In this document: positions 61,659 to 64,000 of the stretch, one piece after another
Layout of the letters: every line of letters starts with the position of its first letter
Position numbering within the stretch: position 1 is the stretch's first letter
Source of the DNA: GCA-020344555 sp964548955
GTDB lineage: Bacteria; Planctomycetota; Phycisphaerae; UBA1845
DNA: 64,000 bases
Direction of reading: 5' to 3'
Assembly (NCBI GenBank): GCA_964548955.1
Contig: CAZJTP010000002.1
Location: 4,479-68,478 of the forward strand
Notes under the pieces: generated by a model
The model's input: only the letters and a program-made list of their open reading frames with translations
Told to the model about the DNA's origin: nothing
Databases searched by the model: none
Position numbers and translations under genes: made by a program

Positions 61659-62381
61659 ATGATTCCTTCTCAACCTATCCTGTCTGTCATCGGCCCGCAC
61701 TCGGGCTGCGGGAAAACTACGTTCGTAGTCCACCTGCTCAGACACATCGACGGGCTGGGGACGCTGAAGATCAGCCCGGCCTACGAATGGCCGGCGCCGT
61801 TTTCCCTCGCCGAGGACGGCACCGAGCAGGATTTCTTCCTCGAAGACTCAGCTCATCTCAATCGTCCCGGCAAGGACACGGCCTTGTACTTGGAGGCCGG
61901 AGCTGTGCAGGTGGAACGACTGAGACATCGGCGAGACGGCCTCGCTGCGGGTCTGCGCGCAGCGCTGAAACGCTACCCGCCAAACGTGCCCGTCGTCGTG
62001 GAGAGTTCCAGCACTGTCAAGCTATTGACACCGGTGGCCGTCGTGCTGGTCGTCCGTCCACCGATCAGGGAAATGAAGCTGGCCACAAGAGAAGTCCTTC
62101 CTTTGGTGACCGATTTACTCATCAATTTGTCCGATCACGAAGGCTTAGATCGGATATCCCTTCCGTTTAGTCCGACCCCGGCGGATCCGCGCGGGCTAAA
62201 GCCCGCGGCTCGCTATACGGAATCGAGTAATGCTCTCGCTAAGACCGAAACCGGTCGCCTTGAAAGCGAATTCCCCTCGCTCCGCCCGCAACACACCTGG
62301 TCAGCCGACCTGATCCATGAGCCCCCACCTGAAGAGATGTTGAACCGCCTGCGCACATTGCTGGCCCCGGATCGGCCATAG
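61659..62381 (+). CDS. MobB-like P-loop GTPase
   Basis: A 240-residue P-loop protein with Walker A GPHSGCGKTT (residues 11-20) and VVVESSSTVK in the region of the MobB acidic motif. MobB-type adapters assist guanine-dinucleotide addition to the molybdenum cofactor, fitting the neighbouring FDH and fdhD. It carries a family A palindrome in frame (PRGLKPAAR, about 178-186). A different P-loop role cannot be excluded. ATG start at 61659. Confidence 0.7.
   Translation: MIPSQPILSVIGPHSGCGKTTFVVHLLRHIDGLGTLKISPAYEWPAPFSLAEDGTEQDFFLEDSAHLNRPGKDTALYLEAGAVQVERLRHRRDGLAAGLRAALKRYPPNVPVVVESSSTVKLLTPVAVVLVVRPPIREMKLATREVLPLVTDLLINLSDHEGLDRISLPFSPTPADPRGLKPAARYTESSNALAKTETGRLESEFPSLRPQHTWSADLIHEPPPEEMLNRLRTLLAPDRP
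62188..62214. repeat. Family A palindrome inside the MobB-like gene
   Basis: CCGCGCGGGCTAAAGCCCGC, a near-perfect palindrome read as PRGLKPAAR. The opposite strand reads as in the intergenic copy at 61584. Confidence 0.9.
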
Positions 62382-62912
62382 GGCAGACTTGGGCACCGTG
62401 GACATCGCTTCAGGACGATCACAATGCCATTGAACCCGCCGCCGGGAAACCGGAGCCCATGGCGCGAGCCATGGGACAGGTGTGCGAGGCAAGATGAATG
62501 CTCGTGCGAGAATCCTTTCTCGCACGTGTAGCTCTCGACGCCATTGTGGCGTTCGTAGCGGCCTGCGTCCTCGCAGGCCGAGCCTCGGCCGGCGAGACGC
62601 CGGCCGCTACCTTCTTCCTCGTGCGAGAATCCTTTCTCGCACGCGTTTAGCATCCCCCCTTGCAAAGGGGGGATTTAGGGGGGGGTTCTTGAGTCAACGA
62701 TTGACCTCTCCCCAACCCCTCCTTGCCAAGGAGGGGAGCTGTCTGGCGACCCCTGCACATGGTAATCACGTGACCTTTTTCGCACGAACGGCAGTCTGAG
62801 TTTTTTTGAAATTCTGACTTGACATTCCCCCCCCCCACTTAAACTGCCGCCATCGTCGTTTCAGCAGGGCCGTTCGGCCCACACACACAGCTCTTTGGGA
62901 AGGAGAAGGAAA
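62382..62912. repeat. Repeat-dense intergenic region
   Basis: About 530 bases. It holds family C copies (62503-62527, 62620-62644), family B-like REPs (62554-62580, 62587-62610), and a C-rich element (62652-62740; CCCCCCTTGCAAAGGGGGG, then CCCTCCTTGCCAAGGAGGGG) seen widely as an interspersed repeat in bacteria. A long C tract at 62827-62836 is just before the IPTL gene. Confidence 0.75.
62503..62644. repeat. Cluster of family C and B repeats
   Basis: GTGCGAGAATCCTTTCTCGC occurs at 62503 and 62620, flanking two REP-like palindromes (62554-62580 and 62587-62610). The two families interleave here. Confidence 0.8.
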
Positions 62913-63734
62913 ATGTCAGCGCTAAGGTTACTCATCGGGGCGACATTGGTAGTAGCTGTTGCCAGTGTGCCGGCTGCCAGGGGTCAGCAGATCATCCTGG
63001 CTGAGGACTTCAATGACGGGGTGATACATGCCGAGACGTGGTGTCAGTATGGGGCACCTGCTTCGTATGTATACACAACCGACCCGCCGGCCATAGGAGG
63101 CGGGTCACTTGACAACAATGGGGACAACAACTGCGCCAGTGGAATTGTAAGTCAGCAGACCTTCGCACTGGTTCCGAATCTGAGCATCAGGTTCCGTTCA
63201 TACCTACATGCCAACGGCACTGGCACACAAAATCCCAACCAACACAACGACGTTTGGATGACCGACGCTTCGTGTTCCGCCTTTGGTGAATGTCAGTCCG
63301 AGCAAGGAATAGGCCCGGGGATTCGTCACCATGGAGGGGGCGGCGGAGGTGGAGACGATGTCGGTAAGACCAACTACTTCAACGGGAAGACAATGATAGA
63401 TAATGAAAATCGCTTTCCAGCAGCCTTCGAAGAGTGGGTTGCTTTCGAAATTCGGACACTTGCAGACGGTTCTGTGCAGTTCTACCGAAACGGTGTCCAT
63501 ATTCAGAGTGCGGATTCCGATCCGGGATTCCTGGACTATGGGCCACAGACGCAGGTGCGACTCGTGCTTTCGGGTAAGACCTACAACACTGTGTTGCTCC
63601 TGGATAACGTAAGCGTCACGAACTTGCATCCCATCCCCACCGTCTCCGAATGGGGCCTCGTGGTGATGGTATTACTCATGCTGGGTGCCGGGGCGGCGGT
63701 CCTCGTCCGGCGGCGCGCTGTGACGGATGGTTGA
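62913..63734 (+). CDS. IPTL-CTERM secreted protein
   Basis: A 273-residue surface protein. Signal peptide MSALRLLIGATLVVAVASV, cleaved near ARGQQ. The middle is a beta-rich sandwich-like domain (about 25-235; FRSYLHANG, GSVQFYRNGVHIQS and VRLVLSGKTYNTVLLLDNVS). The C-terminus is the IPTL-CTERM sorting tail: IPTVSEWGLVVMVLLMLGAG, then VLVRRR. The start ATG 62913 has AAGGAGAAGGAAA in front; a longer frame begins at 62895. The tail predicts processing by a sorting enzyme not in the window. No catalytic function is recognisable. Confidence 0.9.
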   Translation: MSALRLLIGATLVVAVASVPAARGQQIILAEDFNDGVIHAETWCQYGAPASYVYTTDPPAIGGGSLDNNGDNNCASGIVSQQTFALVPNLSIRFRSYLHANGTGTQNPNQHNDVWMTDASCSAFGECQSEQGIGPGIRHHGGGGGGGDDVGKTNYFNGKTMIDNENRFPAAFEEWVAFEIRTLADGSVQFYRNGVHIQSADSDPGFLDYGPQTQVRLVLSGKTYNTVLLLDNVSVTNLHPIPTVSEWGLVVMVLLMLGAGAAVLVRRRAVTDG

Positions 63735-64000
63735 CACCCATTGCCGGGTGGCATGGGCAAGCGAAGCGAGGAACGAGCAAAGCTTGCCCGTGTCGTCGAT
63801 TAATCTCCATGGGCAAACAAGTTTGCCCATGGCACCCAATCGCAGTGGACGCTACGGATCAGTACCGCGACAGCCTGCCCTTTACGTCGCGCAGCGATGT
63901 CAAGGGTCATGGAGCGGTCATCCAACGCGGGTACTGTCGCCCTCGCTTGGACCGCTTGTTGACGCGCGCGGTTCTTCTATGAAAGCCCGTTGCGTGTCAA
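63735..64000. other. Right-edge region with family E palindromes
   Basis: About 265 bases to the window end. Family E repeats (63748-63837) contain GGGCAAACAAGTTTGCCCAT as at 14498. No gene is identified. Confidence 0.55.
63748..63837. repeat. Family E palindromic repeats
   Basis: GGCATGGGCAAGCGAAGCG, later CAAAGCTTGCCCGTG, and GGGCAAACAAGTTTGCCCAT. The second is the same palindrome as at 14540-14562. Confidence 0.8.

Noticed and set aside
62652..62740. Rho-independent terminator in the C/G-rich element
   Set aside because: Hairpins are present (CCCCCCTTGCAAAGGGGGG) but no T-run follows directly; it fits an interspersed repeat better.
1..64000. CRISPR array
   Set aside because: The repeats are scattered palindromes, not evenly spaced direct repeats with unique spacers, and no cas gene is present.

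Overview
The window is a 64 kb piece of a GC-rich bacterial chromosome, probably a scaffold of a metagenome-assembled genome: it holds a 100-N gap at 12256-12355 flanked by the same 55 bases on both sides. Gene content suggests a planctomycete. The signs are an IPTL-CTERM protein at 62.9 kb and a damaged one at 37.8 kb, a MoxR/vWA/DUF58/BatA cluster, a propeller-plus-cytochrome operon, a short HTH-receiver protein, and a selenocysteine formate dehydrogenase feeding multihaem cytochromes. This assignment is an inference. No rRNA, tRNA or CRISPR array was found.

Layout. 0.5-4 kb: HTH-receiver regulator, then a minus-strand pair (thioredoxin-fold lipoprotein-like TlpA fusion and a TPR protein). 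4.4-16.8 kb: a plus-strand MoxR/vWA membrane-stress-type cluster, interrupted between moxR and the DUF58 gene by a REP-associated transposase (RAYT), the assembly gap, and a SIMPL-domain gene bracketed by two identical 152-bp repeats. 17-23 kb: Gfo/Idh/MocA oxidoreductase, MutS2, HtrA-type protease, FolE and a small membrane protein. 23-27.5 kb: minus-strand glycan operon (GT4, GH130, GT4 fusion). 27.8-33.2 kb: VKOR-thioredoxin fusion, PqqD-like protein, HprK-like kinase, nucleotidyltransferase and GT2, a little-understood cassette that may modify a peptide or glycan. 33-42.8 kb: CysK, S9 peptidase, endonuclease V, RuvX, MntA/HepT pair, hydrolase, and an ECF sigma/anti-sigma operon. 43-49.4 kb: three overlapping genes combining beta-propellers, c-type haems and a periplasmic-binding domain.

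49.6-62.4 kb is the most coherent respiratory island. A Tat-exported, UGA/selenocysteine formate dehydrogenase (alpha and beta), FdhE, a tetrahaem lipoprotein, an HybA/HmcB-like ferredoxin subunit, an HybB/NrfD-like membrane protein and a 13-haem cytochrome lie in one minus-strand run. A MarR-type regulator with a C-terminal four-cysteine cluster sits at one end. FdhD and a MobB-like GTPase sit at the other. The likely reading is periplasmic formate oxidation passing electrons through cytochromes to an Hmc-like transmembrane complex.

The other striking theme is an unusually dense population of short palindromic repeats in at least six families. One family (core GCGGGCTTNAAGCCCGC) also lies in frame inside genes, including both the ECF sigma factor and its anti-sigma factor. 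Another is the REP family of the RAYT, and its 152-bp units look like internal-deletion derivatives of the RAYT element itself.
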